Part shown: positions 25,018 through 34,184 of the stretch, piece after piece | Layout of the letters: the number at the start of each line of letters is the position of its first letter | Numbering within the stretch: position 1 is the first letter of the stretch | DNA from: JAHEDH01 sp963753285 | GTDB taxonomy: Bacteria > Actinomycetota > Acidimicrobiia > Spongiisociales > ZC4RG35 | Assembly (NCBI GenBank): GCA_963753285.1 | Contig: CAVWBT010000001.1 | Coordinates: 372,001-436,000, forward strand | DNA length: 64,000 nt | Reading direction: 5' to 3' | Notes under the pieces: model-generated | Told to the model about the DNA's origin: nothing | Databases searched by the model: none | The model's input: only the letters and a program-made list of their open reading frames with translations | Position numbers and translations under genes: made by a program

Positions 25018-26195
25018 TCAGCTCGTGCGTGCGACCGTTCCGGCCGGCATACACAGATCGTCGTACTCGACGATCACCGGCGGCTGGTCGCGGTCGCCGC
25101 ACGCAGGGCAGTCGGGGTTGCGACGCAGCTTCAACTGGCGGAACTCCTGTTCCAGGGCGTCGTAGGTGAGGAGCTTGCCGACGAGAGGCTCGCCGATGCC
25201 CAGGATCAGCTTGATCGCCTCCATCGCCTCGATCGACCCGACGATGCCGGGGAGCACGCCGAGGACACCGGCCTCCGCACACGACGGGGCGAGTTCGGGC
25301 GGTGGAGGCTGGGGGAACAGGCATCGGTAGCACGGGCCCTCGTAGGGCTTGAACACGCTCGCCTGTCCTTCGAACCGGAAGATCGCCCCGTGAACGACCG
25401 GGATCTCGAGGTGGAGGGAGGCGTCGTTGATCAGATATCTCGTGGGGAAGTTGTCACCACCGTCGACCACGATGTCGTACCCGGACATGATCTCGAGGAT
25501 GTTGTCGGCCGAGAGCCTGACGTCGTGCATGTGGATCTTCACGTCGGGGTTGAGCGCGATGAGGGTCTCCCGTGCCGACTCGACTTTCGGCATGCCGATG
25601 CGATCGACGTTGTGGAGGATCTGTCGCTGGAGGTTGGAGGAATCGACGACGTCGAAATCGACGATGCCGAGCGTCCCGACGCCGGCCGCCGCCAGATAGA
25701 GCGCAGCCGGTGAGCCGAGGCCCCCGGCCCCGATCAGCAGCACCTTGGAGTCGAGCAACTTCGCCTGCCCGGCCTCGCCGACCTCCGGGAGCAACGTGTG
25801 CCGGCTGTACCGGATCTTCTGTTCCTTGGTGAGGGTCACCGGCTCGGACCATTCCCGTCCTTCGGCCTTCCACCGCCCGAAGCCACCGGCCATCGACACC
25901 ACGTCGGTGTAGCCCATGTCTTGGAGTGCCTTGGCCGCGAGCGCCGAACGCGCCCCACCGCGCAATACACGGCGATAGGAGTGGATCGATCAGGGATGTG
26001 CATGCCGATGTTCGACTCGAGCACACCTCGAGGGATGAGACGGGCACCCCGGATGGCCCCCTGTTCGTACTCGTCGGCTTCGCGACAGTCGATGATCGCA
26101 GTGCCGTCGTCGAGCCGGGCCTCGAGGGTTGCCGTGTCGATCTCGGTGATCTCGGCCTTGGCCGCCACGATCATCTCTTGATACGTCATTGCCAT
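25018..26195 (-). pseudogene. moeB: Rhodanese-ThiF fusion adenylyltransferase (MoeB/MoeZ-like), interrupted by one frameshift
   Basis: An N-terminal rhodanese domain (frame 26195 to about 25970; IDCREADEYEQGAIRGARLIP and IAVYCA) and a ThiF domain (GAGGLGSPAALYLAAAGVGTLG, NLQRQILH, CYRCLFP and CPACGD zinc pairs, frame to 25018) lie in adjacent frames. Restoring one base near 25968 reads YCAGGARSALAAKALQDMGY, the expected active-site loop, so the gene is one protein of about 392 residues. It would activate the CysO C-terminus and load it with sulfur, completing the adjacent pathway. The domain order is the reverse of mycobacterial MoeZ. The single-base loss in an otherwise conserved gene looks like sequence error. 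Confidence 0.85.
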
Positions 26196-26257
26196 GGTGT
26201 TCACATCCCGGAAAACACAGAGTCTATGAACTGACAGGAACAAAGGAAACGGGCGGG

Positions 26258-27172
26258 CTATTCCACCATCACGTCGGAGCGAGCCTCATCGGTCAGCAGT
26301 TCCACTCCAAGCCACACCCAGGCGATCCACAGCAGATCGGCGAGGAGGAGATGGACCAGTTGGATCGGAATCGGCGTGAGTGTCCAGACATTGATCACCC
26401 CGACCACGAGTTCGGCGAAGACCACAGCGACCACCACCCGAGCTGCGGTTCGGCCGGATCCCCCGATTTCCCACACGTTGGCGCGAACCCAGCGTGCCGC
26501 GCCGATTCCGATGAGGATCGCTGCAACAGGATGGAAGATGCGCAACCGGGTGAGCCACGGCGATGTCGCCGAGAAGTCCTCGGTGATCCCCTCGATCACC
26601 GACTCGGCGGGATACAGGGTGTCCGCCAGAGCGGTCACGGCGCCGGTGGCAGCGATGACGAGCATGCCGATCGCGAAGCCGAAGATGGGACGCGAGATCG
26701 GACGGTCCAGCTGGACGATCCGATCCCGATCGACCCAATAGACCACGAGCGTCAGGCCAGCCAGCAGGATCAAGGTGTTCACCAGGTGGACGGGAACCGA
26801 GATCGCTCGGGCGAGCGAGGCGTCGTGCTCCACCCATTCGTAGATGACGATGACTGCGCCGATCAGCGACTCGGAGATGATCCCGACCCCTGAGAGCACT
26901 GCCGCCTTGCGGACTGGGGTGCCCTTCGCATTCGTGCGAAACACCCGAAAGACGAGCCATGCGAGGAGAAGCAGGGCGACCCCGGACGCAGCCCGATGGG
27001 TGAACTCGACGGCGGTCGCACCCTCCAACTCGGGGACGATCACACCTTCACAGGTCGGCCATGACGCTCCGCATCCGGCCCCGGAACCCGTCGCTCTGAC
27101 GAGCGCGCCGAGCAGGATCACGACGATGTTCCAGACGAGCGCCGTCCATGCGAGCCGACGTGTGCTGATCAC
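26258..27172 (-). CDS. ctaA: Heme A synthase (CtaA/Cox15)
   Basis: A 304-residue integral membrane enzyme with eight predicted membrane segments that oxidises heme O to heme A for cytochrome c oxidase. LLGALVRATGSGAGCGASWPTCEG carries the extracytoplasmic Cys pair, EFTHRAASG is the first conserved His ligand region, and VHLVNTLILL and IFHPVAAILIG hold others. ESLIGAVIVI is also typical. It stands apart from other oxidase genes in this window. Confidence 0.93.
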   Translation of the reverse strand: MISTRRLAWTALVWNIVVILLGALVRATGSGAGCGASWPTCEGVIVPELEGATAVEFTHRAASGVALLLLAWLVFRVFRTNAKGTPVRKAAVLSGVGIISESLIGAVIVIYEWVEHDASLARAISVPVHLVNTLILLAGLTLVVYWVDRDRIVQLDRPISRPIFGFAIGMLVIAATGAVTALADTLYPAESVIEGITEDFSATSPWLTRLRIFHPVAAILIGIGAARWVRANVWEIGGSGRTAARVVVAVVFAELVVGVINVWTLTPIPIQLVHLLLADLLWIAWVWLGVELLTDEARSDVMVE

Positions 27173-27259
27173 GACGGGAGGATACCCGACCCCTACAGCT
27201 CCCCTGAATCGCCCGACGTCCGTCCGTTCTCGGCGTCGCCGGAGGTCGGACGACGACCG

Positions 27260-28691
27260 TCAGATGGTGGGATCGCCCACGCCTTCGATCGACTCGAGAC
27301 AGTGCGCCGCCCAACGGTGCACGTCCCAACGATCCACCCGTCGCCGGAGCATGCGCATCGACGATCGCTGTTCGGAGAGATCCGAGTCGATCGAAGCAGC
27401 GAGGGCTTCGGCCAGTCCGTCGACGTCGTAGGGGTTGACGATCGTGGCCCCTTTCAGCTCCTCGGCGGCGCCCGCGAACTCCGAGAGCACCAACGTGCCC
27501 GTGTCTCCCGTCCGCGATGCGACGTACTCCTTGGCGACGAGATTCATTCCGTCCCGCAGCGGAGTGACGAGCATCACGTCGGCTGCCATGTAGTGAGCCA
27601 TCAGCTCGGCGCGCTCCAGGCTGCGGTAGTAGTAGTGCACCGGCACCCAGCCCGCCGCTCCGTACGCCCCGTTGATCCTGCCGACGATCCGCTCGATCTC
27701 TTCCCTGATGACCTGGTATTCGCCGACGTTCTGACGGCTGGGCACGGCAACCTGCACCATGACGACCTTTCCATGCAGATCTGGTCGATCGGCCAGCAAC
27801 GTCTCGAATGCCTTCAGGCGCTGGTCGATGCCCTTGGTGTAGTCGAGTCGATCGACGCCGAGGACGATGACATCCGGGGCACCCAGTTCGGCCCGCAACA
27901 CCGTGGCGGCGTGCCGCGGCAGCGGGGGTGTTCGCCTCGGCGGCATACTGCGCCGAGTCGATCGAGATCGGGACCGTCTCGGTCGTGACCGTGCGGCCCT
28001 CGAACGACAGGGTCTCCGCCGGCCCGGTCGCCGACGTGAACGCTCGCGCCGATCGACCGAAGTTGACGAGCGATCGGTGGGTCTGGAAGCCGATGACGTC
28101 GGCTCCGAGCAACCCCTCGAGGATCTCCTCCCGCCACGGAAGGCGACCGAAGATCTCGACCGGCGGAAACGGGATGTGGAGAAAGAAGCCGATCCGATTC
28201 GTGACCCCCATCTCACGAAGCAATCCCGGGACCAACTGCAGCTGGTAGTCCTGGACCCAGATCGAGTCGGCGGGCGACGACCGCCCCGCGACGACCGAGG
28301 CGAAGCGACGATTCACGTCCACGTATGGGCGCCACCAGTGCCGGTGGAGCTCCACGGGCCGGATGGCGTCGTGGTACAGCGGCCAGATCGTCCCGTTGCA
28401 GAACCCTTCGTAGAACAGGTCGATGTCGGATTCGCTCAACGGCACCGGCACCTGGTTGATCCCATCCACCGTGAATGCGTCGGGTGAACCACCGGCGACA
28501 CCCGGCCACCCGACCCAGACTCCGCTCCTCGCCTGGAGCACCGGGCTCAACGCCGATACCAACCCGCCCGGGCTGGTCACCCATTGCCCCGAATCGTCGT
28601 CCCATCGGACGGGAAGGCGATTCGCCACGACGATGAGGCCCCCTCCTCGATGGAGACCCGGCGCGTCGACATCGAACGTGCTGTCATCCAT
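27260..28691 (-). pseudogene. otsA: Trehalose-6-phosphate synthase OtsA, interrupted by one frameshift
   Basis: A GT20 glycosyltransferase joining UDP-glucose and glucose-6-phosphate. The N-terminal half (28691 to about 27915) has IVVANRLPVRW, SIWVQDYQLQLVPGLLRE and IGFFLHIPFPPVEIF. The C-terminal half in the next frame has VDRLDYTKGIDQRLKAFETLL and LVTPLRDGMNLVAKEYVASR, the nucleotide-sugar site. The join lies near 27905-27925 in a GC-rich run. Both halves are fully conserved, which suggests a one-base sequence error rather than decay. It is divergent from the cystathionine synthase gene. Confidence 0.85.
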
Positions 28692-28763
28692 ACGCCCGAC
28701 GATAGGGGACGGGACCACAGATGTGGGAAGTTCGCCCTGCGCCCCCGTCGGTAGGCTCTCGGG

Positions 28764-29729
28764 ATGGACATCTTCGAGAACGTCGTCGAGGCGATCGGCA
28801 ACACCCCGCTGGTCCGCCTGGCACGGATACACCCTCCGGGCAACCTCATCGCCAAGGTCGAGCACATGAATCCCGGAGGCTCGATCAAGGAGCGCATCGC
28901 CGTCTCGATGATCGATGCCGCGGAGGAACAGGGCCTGCTGCGGCCGGGCGGGACGATCATCGAACCCACGTCGGGCAACACCGGGGTGGGACTCGCGTTG
29001 GTCGGCGCCGTGCGTGGATATCGGGTGATCTGCACGGTTCCCGACAAGGTGTCTCAGGAGAAACGGGACCAACTGGCCGCCTACGGCGTCGAGGTCATCA
29101 TCACGCCCACGGACCGCCTCCCCGAGGACGACGACAGCTACTACGGCGTCGCTCGAACGCTCACCGCTGAGATCGACGGAGCCTTCAACCCGAACCAATA
29201 CTTCAACCCGGCCAACCCGGACGCCCACGAAGCGACCACGGGGCCGGAGCTGTGGACACAGACCGATGGCAGGATCGATGTCCTCGTCGCCGGTGTCGGC
29301 ACCGGAGGCACGATCACCGGGGCGGGCCGCTACCTGAAAGCGCAGAATCCGAACATCGAACTGGTAGGCGCCGACCCTGAGGGCTCGATCTACACGGCCG
29401 GGCCCGATGGCGACATCCACCAGTACTACGTCGAGGGCGTCGGCGAGGACTTCTACCCCGACACCGTCGACCTCGATCTGATCGATCGATTCATCGAGGT
29501 GAACGACGCCGAGTCGTTCGCCATGACCCGCCGGCTGGCGCGTGAAGAGGGCCTCCTGGTCGGAGGCTCCTGTGGCATGGCCGCCCACGCCGCCATCCAG
29601 GTGGCCGCCGAAGACACCGACAGGCTGGTGGTCGTGATCCTCCCGGACTCGGGTCGCGGCTACCTCTCGAAGGTCTTCAACGACGATTGGATGCGCGAGC
29701 ACGGGTTCGGGGAGATCGTCGACGGGTGA
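28764..29729 (+). CDS. Cystathionine beta-synthase-type PLP enzyme (no CBS domains)
   Basis: A 321-residue PLP enzyme. NPGGSIKERIAVSM holds the PLP Lys, PTSGNTGVGLALV the substrate loop and GVGTGGTITGAGRYLK the phosphate loop. IHQYYVEGVGEDFYP and GRGYLSKVFNDDWM are typical of cystathionine beta-synthases rather than simple cysteine synthases, so it probably makes cystathionine from serine and homocysteine. The regulatory CBS pair found in many homologues is absent. A cystathionine gamma-lyase/synthase gene lies 0.4 kb downstream on the other strand. Confidence 0.85.
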   Translation: MDIFENVVEAIGNTPLVRLARIHPPGNLIAKVEHMNPGGSIKERIAVSMIDAAEEQGLLRPGGTIIEPTSGNTGVGLALVGAVRGYRVICTVPDKVSQEKRDQLAAYGVEVIITPTDRLPEDDDSYYGVARTLTAEIDGAFNPNQYFNPANPDAHEATTGPELWTQTDGRIDVLVAGVGTGGTITGAGRYLKAQNPNIELVGADPEGSIYTAGPDGDIHQYYVEGVGEDFYPDTVDLDLIDRFIEVNDAESFAMTRRLAREEGLLVGGSCGMAAHAAIQVAAEDTDRLVVVILPDSGRGYLSKVFNDDWMREHGFGEIVDG

Positions 29730-29746
29730 GGCGCGTCACGCATCAC

Positions 29747-29832
29747 GTCACACGTCACCACGTCACCACGTCACACGTCACACGTCACACGTCACACGTC
29801 ACACGTCACACGTCACACGTCACACGTCACAC
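29747..29832 (+). repeat. Heptamer array 5 (near-perfect GTCACAC array)
   Basis: One GTCACAC unit (29747-29753), two 8-bp variants GTCACCAC, then nine perfect GTCACAC units in a row (29770-29832). It is the longest and most homogeneous array in the window and starts 18 bases after the cystathionine synthase stop codon. Irregular GTCACGCATCAC units precede it. Confidence 0.95.
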
Positions 29833-29943
29833 GTCAAAGGATGCGATGTGCGTCACGGCGACGTGCGCCGTGAATCGTGTGCAACACGCGAGGTAGGGGC
29901 GAGGCTTGCCTCGCCCGCGGCGCATCACTTCATTCCTCGTAGC

Positions 29944-30100
29944 TCACCTGCAGGCGCGAAACCAAAGACCAACTGCCGACACTCCGATCCCCAACCCGGT
30001 ACCTCGCAGTAGCGATGTCACAAGAACACACTCAACCCCAGCGAAACGCGACTTGCGGCCTTTGGATTCGGGCGACCGCTCCTACCGGTTTTCTTGGGTC
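29944..30100 (+). repeat. Degenerate relative of the interspersed element (copy C)
   Basis: CACAAGAACACACTCAACC at 30018-30036 resembles the right end of copies A and B (AAGAAC followed by CATTCAC and CCAACGA). A full TTCTTGGGTC arm stands at 30091-30100, followed by GGC as in copy A, and then the element is cut off by the end of the cystathionine lyase gene. The 17-mer at 29944-29960 also occurs beside copy B. Together with array 5 it occupies the 406-bp gap between two sulfur genes; no ORF is supported there. Confidence 0.5.
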
Positions 30101-30135
30101 GGCACGACCACACGATCGAGAGCCAAGGGCCGGCC

Positions 30136-31287
30136 TCAGACCTGCGCGAGGGCTTGCTCGAGGTCGGCGATCAGGTCTTCGGCGTCTTCGAGGCCGACCG
30201 AAAGACGGACCAGGCCGTCGGTGATGCCCACTGCGGCCCGCTCCCCCGGCGTCATGTCGCCGTGGGTCATCGTCACCGGATGCGTGATGAGCGACTCGAC
30301 CGATCCGAGGTTCTCGGCGAGAGACCAGAGCTCGACGGCAGCCATCAGCTTCTTCCCTGCGTCGACGCCGCCCTTCACCTCGAACCAGGCCATCGCCCCG
30401 AACCCGCTCGCCTGTGTCTTGGCGAGCTCGTGCTGATCGAAGGACTCGAGCCCGGGGTACGCCACGGACTCCACCTTCGGATGGCTCTCGAGGAACGATG
30501 CCACCTCCATGGCGTTCGCCGACTGGCGATCCATGCGCTCAGACAGCGTCTTGACGCCCTGGAGCGTGAGCCAGGCCACCTGCGGTGACATGATCATGCC
30601 CGCCGACTTCTGGATGAAACGCAGCTTGGCGTGCAGCTCTTCGGTCGCTGCCACCACTGCTCCACCGAGGGTGGCGTTGTGTCCATCCATGTACTTCGTC
30701 GTCGAATGGATGACGAGGTCGGCCCCCAACTCCAGGGGCCGCTGAAAGTAGGGCGTCAGGAAGGTGTTGTCGACGGCGTGCGGGATCGCTCGGGCACGGG
30801 TCACCTCGGACACCGCCGCGAGATCGGTGAGCTTGAGGGTGGGATTGGCGGGAGTCTCGGTGAAGACCAACTGCGTGTTGTCACGCATCGCCGCCTTCAC
30901 ATTCGCTGCATCGGACGTGTCGACGAACGAGAACTCGACGCCAAATCGTGTCATCACCTGGGTCGCGAATCGATGCGTGCCCCCGTACACCACGTCGGAG
31001 ACGATGCAGTGGCTGCCGGCGTCGAGCAGCGACAGCATGACGGCGGTCGTTGCAGACATCCCGGTGCCGTAGGCGGTCGCACCGGCCCCGCCCTCGAGGA
31101 CGGCGAGCTTCTCCTCGAAGGCTGCGACGGTCGGGTTGCCGGCACGTGAGTACGAGAAACCTTTCGCCATGTAGTCGTCGACCGAGTCCTGAACGAACGT
31201 CGTCGACTGGTAGATCGGGGTGAGAATGGCTCCGGTGACCGGATCAGGCGTCACGCCTGCGTGAATCTGCTTGGTACGAAATCCCAT
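30136..31287 (-). CDS. Cystathionine gamma-synthase/gamma-lyase family PLP enzyme
   Basis: A 383-residue PLP enzyme of the Cys/Met metabolism family. FRTKQIHAGVTPDPVTGAI at the start, YSRAGNPTVAAFEEKLA, and HSTTKYMDGHNATLGG with the PLP Lys are clear. The family includes cystathionine gamma-synthase (MetB) and gamma-lyase; sequence cannot separate them. The nearby cystathionine beta-synthase favours reverse transsulfuration (gamma-lyase). ATG 31287 is chosen; 31296 is a close alternative. The 0.4-kb leader has strong inverted repeats. Confidence 0.88.
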   Translation of the reverse strand: MGFRTKQIHAGVTPDPVTGAILTPIYQSTTFVQDSVDDYMAKGFSYSRAGNPTVAAFEEKLAVLEGGAGATAYGTGMSATTAVMLSLLDAGSHCIVSDVVYGGTHRFATQVMTRFGVEFSFVDTSDAANVKAAMRDNTQLVFTETPANPTLKLTDLAAVSEVTRARAIPHAVDNTFLTPYFQRPLELGADLVIHSTTKYMDGHNATLGGAVVAATEELHAKLRFIQKSAGMIMSPQVAWLTLQGVKTLSERMDRQSANAMEVASFLESHPKVESVAYPGLESFDQHELAKTQASGFGAMAWFEVKGGVDAGKKLMAAVELWSLAENLGSVESLITHPVTMTHGDMTPGERAAVGITDGLVRLSVGLEDAEDLIADLEQALAQV

Positions 31288-31330
31288 GGAGCCCATTCTG
31301 CCGCGGCGCGGGCGCTTTGGCCGAACACGG

Positions 31331-31360
31331 GTCGAGCCCCCGCCGGAGCGGGGGCTCGAC
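31331..31360 (-). promoter_or_regulatory. Perfect 13-bp hairpin in the leader of the cystathionine lyase gene
   Basis: GTCGAGCCCCCGC and its exact complement are separated by CGGA. The hairpin lies 44-73 bp upstream of the start at 31287, within a 416-bp gap between divergent genes. No upstream gene needs a terminator here, so on the minus strand it may act as a transcription attenuator. Confidence 0.5.
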
Positions 31361-31703
31361 AAACCTGTGGAACGATGACGGCGCGAGCCGCTGCGGGGGG
31401 ACCAACTCCGCAGATTCCAGAGGCCGGTGGTCCGAGGTTGAAGTCGCTACCTGATGCCCATCGGACGAGTAGCGCCTGTGATAGCCGGTGCGCTACTCAG
31501 CGCTCGGCCACCTCCAGAGTCCCAAAACTACCTACCAAAATGGACCACCTCCTTTCTCTGGTGACCACATTCTGCCATCGATCGCGCGCTTTGGGGCGGA
31601 ATTTGCGGAACCGAACGCGACTCCCCGGAGCTCGGCCCGATCGACGTGGCCGGGGGTGCCCGCCGATACCGGAGATTCACATCTCGGCCGTAGGCTCGTA
31701 CCG
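31361..31703. other. Non-coding region between divergent sulfur genes, with an inverted repeat
   Basis: No gene is supported. A 9-bp inverted repeat (GAGTAGCGC at 31467-31475 and its complement at 31490-31498) could form a hairpin. Bases 31541-31557 (TGGACCACCTCCTTTCT) match the 3' end of bacterial 16S rRNA at 16 of 17 positions; the complementary strand is therefore a very strong Shine-Dalgarno-like sequence, but no good start codon follows it. Confidence 0.5.
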
Positions 31704-32438
31704 GTGTTCGAGGTCGGTCTCACTGCTCAGGAACTCGCCATCGGAGTCGGCGTCGTCGTGGTCGCGGCCGCCCTCCAGGGGTCCATCGGATTCGGGCTAG
31801 CCGTGTTGAGCGTTCCCATCCTCACGGTCGTCAACCCGGTGTTCACCCCGATCCCGACGCTGATCCTCAGCCTGTTCGTTGGGATCGGAACGCTGCTCCG
31901 TGAGCGCGGCGATCTCGACCTCGAGGGACTCGGATGGGTCATCACCGGCCGAGTCCCCGGCGCGATCCTCGGCGCGTGGGTGCTGAGCATCGCAACCGAA
32001 CGCGCGCTCGGGATCGTGATCGGAGTCATCGTGTTGCTGGCCGTGGCCGTGCTCGGCAGCGGGCTGAAGGTTCGATTGTCGCGTGCATCCCGATTGATCG
32101 CCGGGCTGATCTCGGGGTTCAGCGGGACCTCGGCAGGGATCGGCGGACCGCCGATCGCGCTGCTCTACGGTCGACAGGCCGGGCCGGTGGTGCGGTCGAC
32201 CCTCGGGGCGATCTTCACGATCGGCATCACGATCAACCTGGTCATCCTGACACTCCTCGGAGTCCTCACTGCAACCGACATCGGCGTCGCCCTGATGCTG
32301 ACACCCGCCATGGCGGTCGGATTCCTGATCAGCGGACGACTGCGGCCACACGTCGATGGCGATCGGGTGCGAATCGGCATCCTCTTCGTCTCGTCGCTCG
32401 CGGCACTGAGCCTGCTCGTCAGCTCGCTCGCCGCGTGA
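31704..32438 (+). CDS. TauE/SafE family membrane transporter
   Basis: A 244-residue membrane protein with seven to eight hydrophobic segments. VAAALQGSIGFGLAVLSVPIL and the second repeat GLISGFSGTSAGIGGPPIALLYG are the duplicated signature of TauE/SafE (former DUF81) proteins, which export sulfite, sulfoacetate or other small anions. The GTG at 31704 is chosen because the upstream frame codes for non-membrane low-quality sequence; the ribosome site is weak. The position beside transsulfuration genes fits a sulfur role but does not prove it. Confidence 0.85.
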   Translation: MFEVGLTAQELAIGVGVVVVAAALQGSIGFGLAVLSVPILTVVNPVFTPIPTLILSLFVGIGTLLRERGDLDLEGLGWVITGRVPGAILGAWVLSIATERALGIVIGVIVLLAVAVLGSGLKVRLSRASRLIAGLISGFSGTSAGIGGPPIALLYGRQAGPVVRSTLGAIFTIGITINLVILTLLGVLTATDIGVALMLTPAMAVGFLISGRLRPHVDGDRVRIGILFVSSLAALSLLVSSLAA

Positions 32439-33359
32439 TCAACTCACCCGGTTGACCCACGAGCCCGTGCCATCGAGGGCCTCGAGGTTCCTTCGGAAGA
32501 TCCCCAGGAGCCTGGGCCCGTACTCCGGAGACAGTCCTGCGGTGTGGTTGGTGATCACGACTCGAGGATGTGACCAGAGCGGCGAGTCCTCGGGCAGGGG
32601 CTCGGGATCGAAGACGTCGAGCCCGGCTCCGGCGAGTGCGCCGATCTCCAACGCATCGAGCAGGACGCTCTCTTCGACGGCCGTGCCACGCCCAACGTTG
32701 ACGAACCAGCCTCCATGCATGGCCGAGAGGCACTCGGCCGTCACGATCCCGCGGGTCGATTCGGTGTCGGGCAGCACCGAGATGACCGCATCGGATGCCT
32801 CGAACACCGTCAGCGTCTCCGCCGGCGGGTACACCCTCCGGGCGGCGCCGTCGTACTCGGCTGGGTTCGACTTGGTGCCGATCACGTCGATGCCCCAGGC
32901 GACTGCCTTCTCTGCGATCGCCTCACCGATCGTTCCCAGTCCGAGGATCCCCACCGTCATCTCCGAGATCTCGATCCCGGGAATCGGTTTCCACAGCCGC
33001 GCTTCGGCGTTTCGCATCGACCGACCGATCCCCCGGGTCAGGGCGAGCAGCAGACCGAACGCATGCTCGCTCACCTGCGGACCATGGCATCCCCGTGCCG
33101 AGGTCAGCACGACCCCGGCCCTTCGGAGCCGCTCGATCGGGTACTGGTCGACCCCCACCGAGATCGACTGGACCCAACGGAGCGAAGCCGTCAGATACGA
33201 GTCCTCCCAGTGATACGTCACGAGCACATCCGAGCCGGCAAGCGTGCCGGCGACCTCGTCGATTCCAGGCGTGAGGAGGTCGAGATCGGATGCCTGCCGG
33301 AACGCCTCTCCGACAGACCGATTGTGGGCTGGATGCAGGACGATTCGAGGTGGGATCAC
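32439..33359 (-). CDS. D-2-hydroxyacid dehydrogenase family protein
   Basis: A 306-residue NAD(P)-dependent oxidoreductase that interconverts 2-keto and 2-hydroxy acids. The Rossmann segment is TVGILGLGTIGEAIAEKAVAWG. Catalytic residues fall in NVGRGTAVEESVLLDAL (Arg), GLDVFDPEPLPEDSPLW (Glu) and VVITNHTAGLS (His). The substrate-binding N-terminal domain is complete. Its stop abuts the convergent TauE stop and it overlaps the upstream HTH gene by 4 bases. Confidence 0.88.
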   Translation of the reverse strand: MIPPRIVLHPAHNRSVGEAFRQASDLDLLTPGIDEVAGTLAGSDVLVTYHWEDSYLTASLRWVQSISVGVDQYPIERLRRAGVVLTSARGCHGPQVSEHAFGLLLALTRGIGRSMRNAEARLWKPIPGIEISEMTVGILGLGTIGEAIAEKAVAWGIDVIGTKSNPAEYDGAARRVYPPAETLTVFEASDAVISVLPDTESTRGIVTAECLSAMHGGWFVNVGRGTAVEESVLLDALEIGALAGAGLDVFDPEPLPEDSPLWSHPRVVITNHTAGLSPEYGPRLLGIFRRNLEALDGTGSWVNRVS

Positions 33360-34063
33360 AGGCCGGCTGTGAGAGCGTCCCAGACGTCGCCGACGGCGCC
33401 GAGCAGTTCAGACCCCGCCCAGATCAGGATGAGGCCGAGAGCACCGACACCGGCGACTGTCAGGATCGAACGGATGCGGTAGCTCCAACGCTCCTCGACA
33501 TCCTCCATGTACGACAGGGAGTTGAACGGCCGCTTGCGGTTCGACTGCGCCGCGACGGGCATCGGCGCCGAGCTCATGATCGGCTGCTGTCGAGACGGAG
33601 TCTGTGGGCGACCCCTGCGGCGCTTGTTCGAATCACCGACCGACTCCGTGACGGATTCGATCGCGGTCCTCAGCCGATCGAGTGCGGATTCCCTCCCCCC
33701 GAGCTTCTCCTCCTCGACCGAACGAGCATGCCGTCCGCCGCCATCGGCGGGGGCATCGGGGATCTCGACCTGCTCCGTGGCACGTTGAGATGCCGAAGGT
33801 GCGATGGCCGAGAGGGTCTCCTCGAGCGAGAAGGGGGCAGAAGCCCGCGGCGGCTCCATGCCGGCGGCGACGAACAACTCCCCTTCGTCGATACCGAGCA
33901 CGGCTGCGAGCGAACTGACGACGATCGGATCGTCCGGCCGGGAACGGCCCCGCTCCCACGCACGGACCGTCCCGGGTGACCGACCGACCAACTCGGCGAC
34001 GCGACTGCTCGAGAGCCCGAGTCGTTCCCGGTGCTGGGAGATGAGAGATCCGAACTGCGCCAT
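33356..34063 (-). CDS. XRE-type helix-turn-helix protein with C-terminal membrane segment
   Basis: A 235-residue protein. Residues 4-65 form a Cro/XRE helix-turn-helix (LISQHRERLGLSSSRVAELVGRSPGTVRAWERGRSRP). A long disordered middle follows, then a single membrane span near residues 205-225 (ILTVAGVGALGLILIWAG). A cytoplasmic HTH tied to the membrane recalls RodZ or a membrane-bound regulator, but RodZ domains are not recognisable. The stop overlaps the hydroxyacid dehydrogenase start. Confidence 0.75.
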   Translation of the reverse strand: MAQFGSLISQHRERLGLSSSRVAELVGRSPGTVRAWERGRSRPDDPIVVSSLAAVLGIDEGELFVAAGMEPPRASAPFSLEETLSAIAPSASQRATEQVEIPDAPADGGGRHARSVEEEKLGGRESALDRLRTAIESVTESVGDSNKRRRGRPQTPSRQQPIMSSAPMPVAAQSNRKRPFNSLSYMEDVEERWSYRIRSILTVAGVGALGLILIWAGSELLGAVGDVWDALTAGL

Positions 34064-34184
34064 GCCTTCAGGCTAGCCCTGACGCCGCATTCAGCCTGAG
34101 TCCGCTCACGGCGCCGATCGCGCCATGGGCGCCGCTCGGCCGTCCTCGGAACTCCCCTAGGATCGTGCTCGCAGCTCACTGCAT

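Noticed and set aside
29747..29832. CRISPR array
   Set aside because: Units are 7 bp and contiguous with no spacers, and no cas genes are present.
31541..31557. Fragment of a 16S rRNA gene
   Set aside because: Only 17 bases match the 16S 3' end; flanking sequence has no rRNA similarity.
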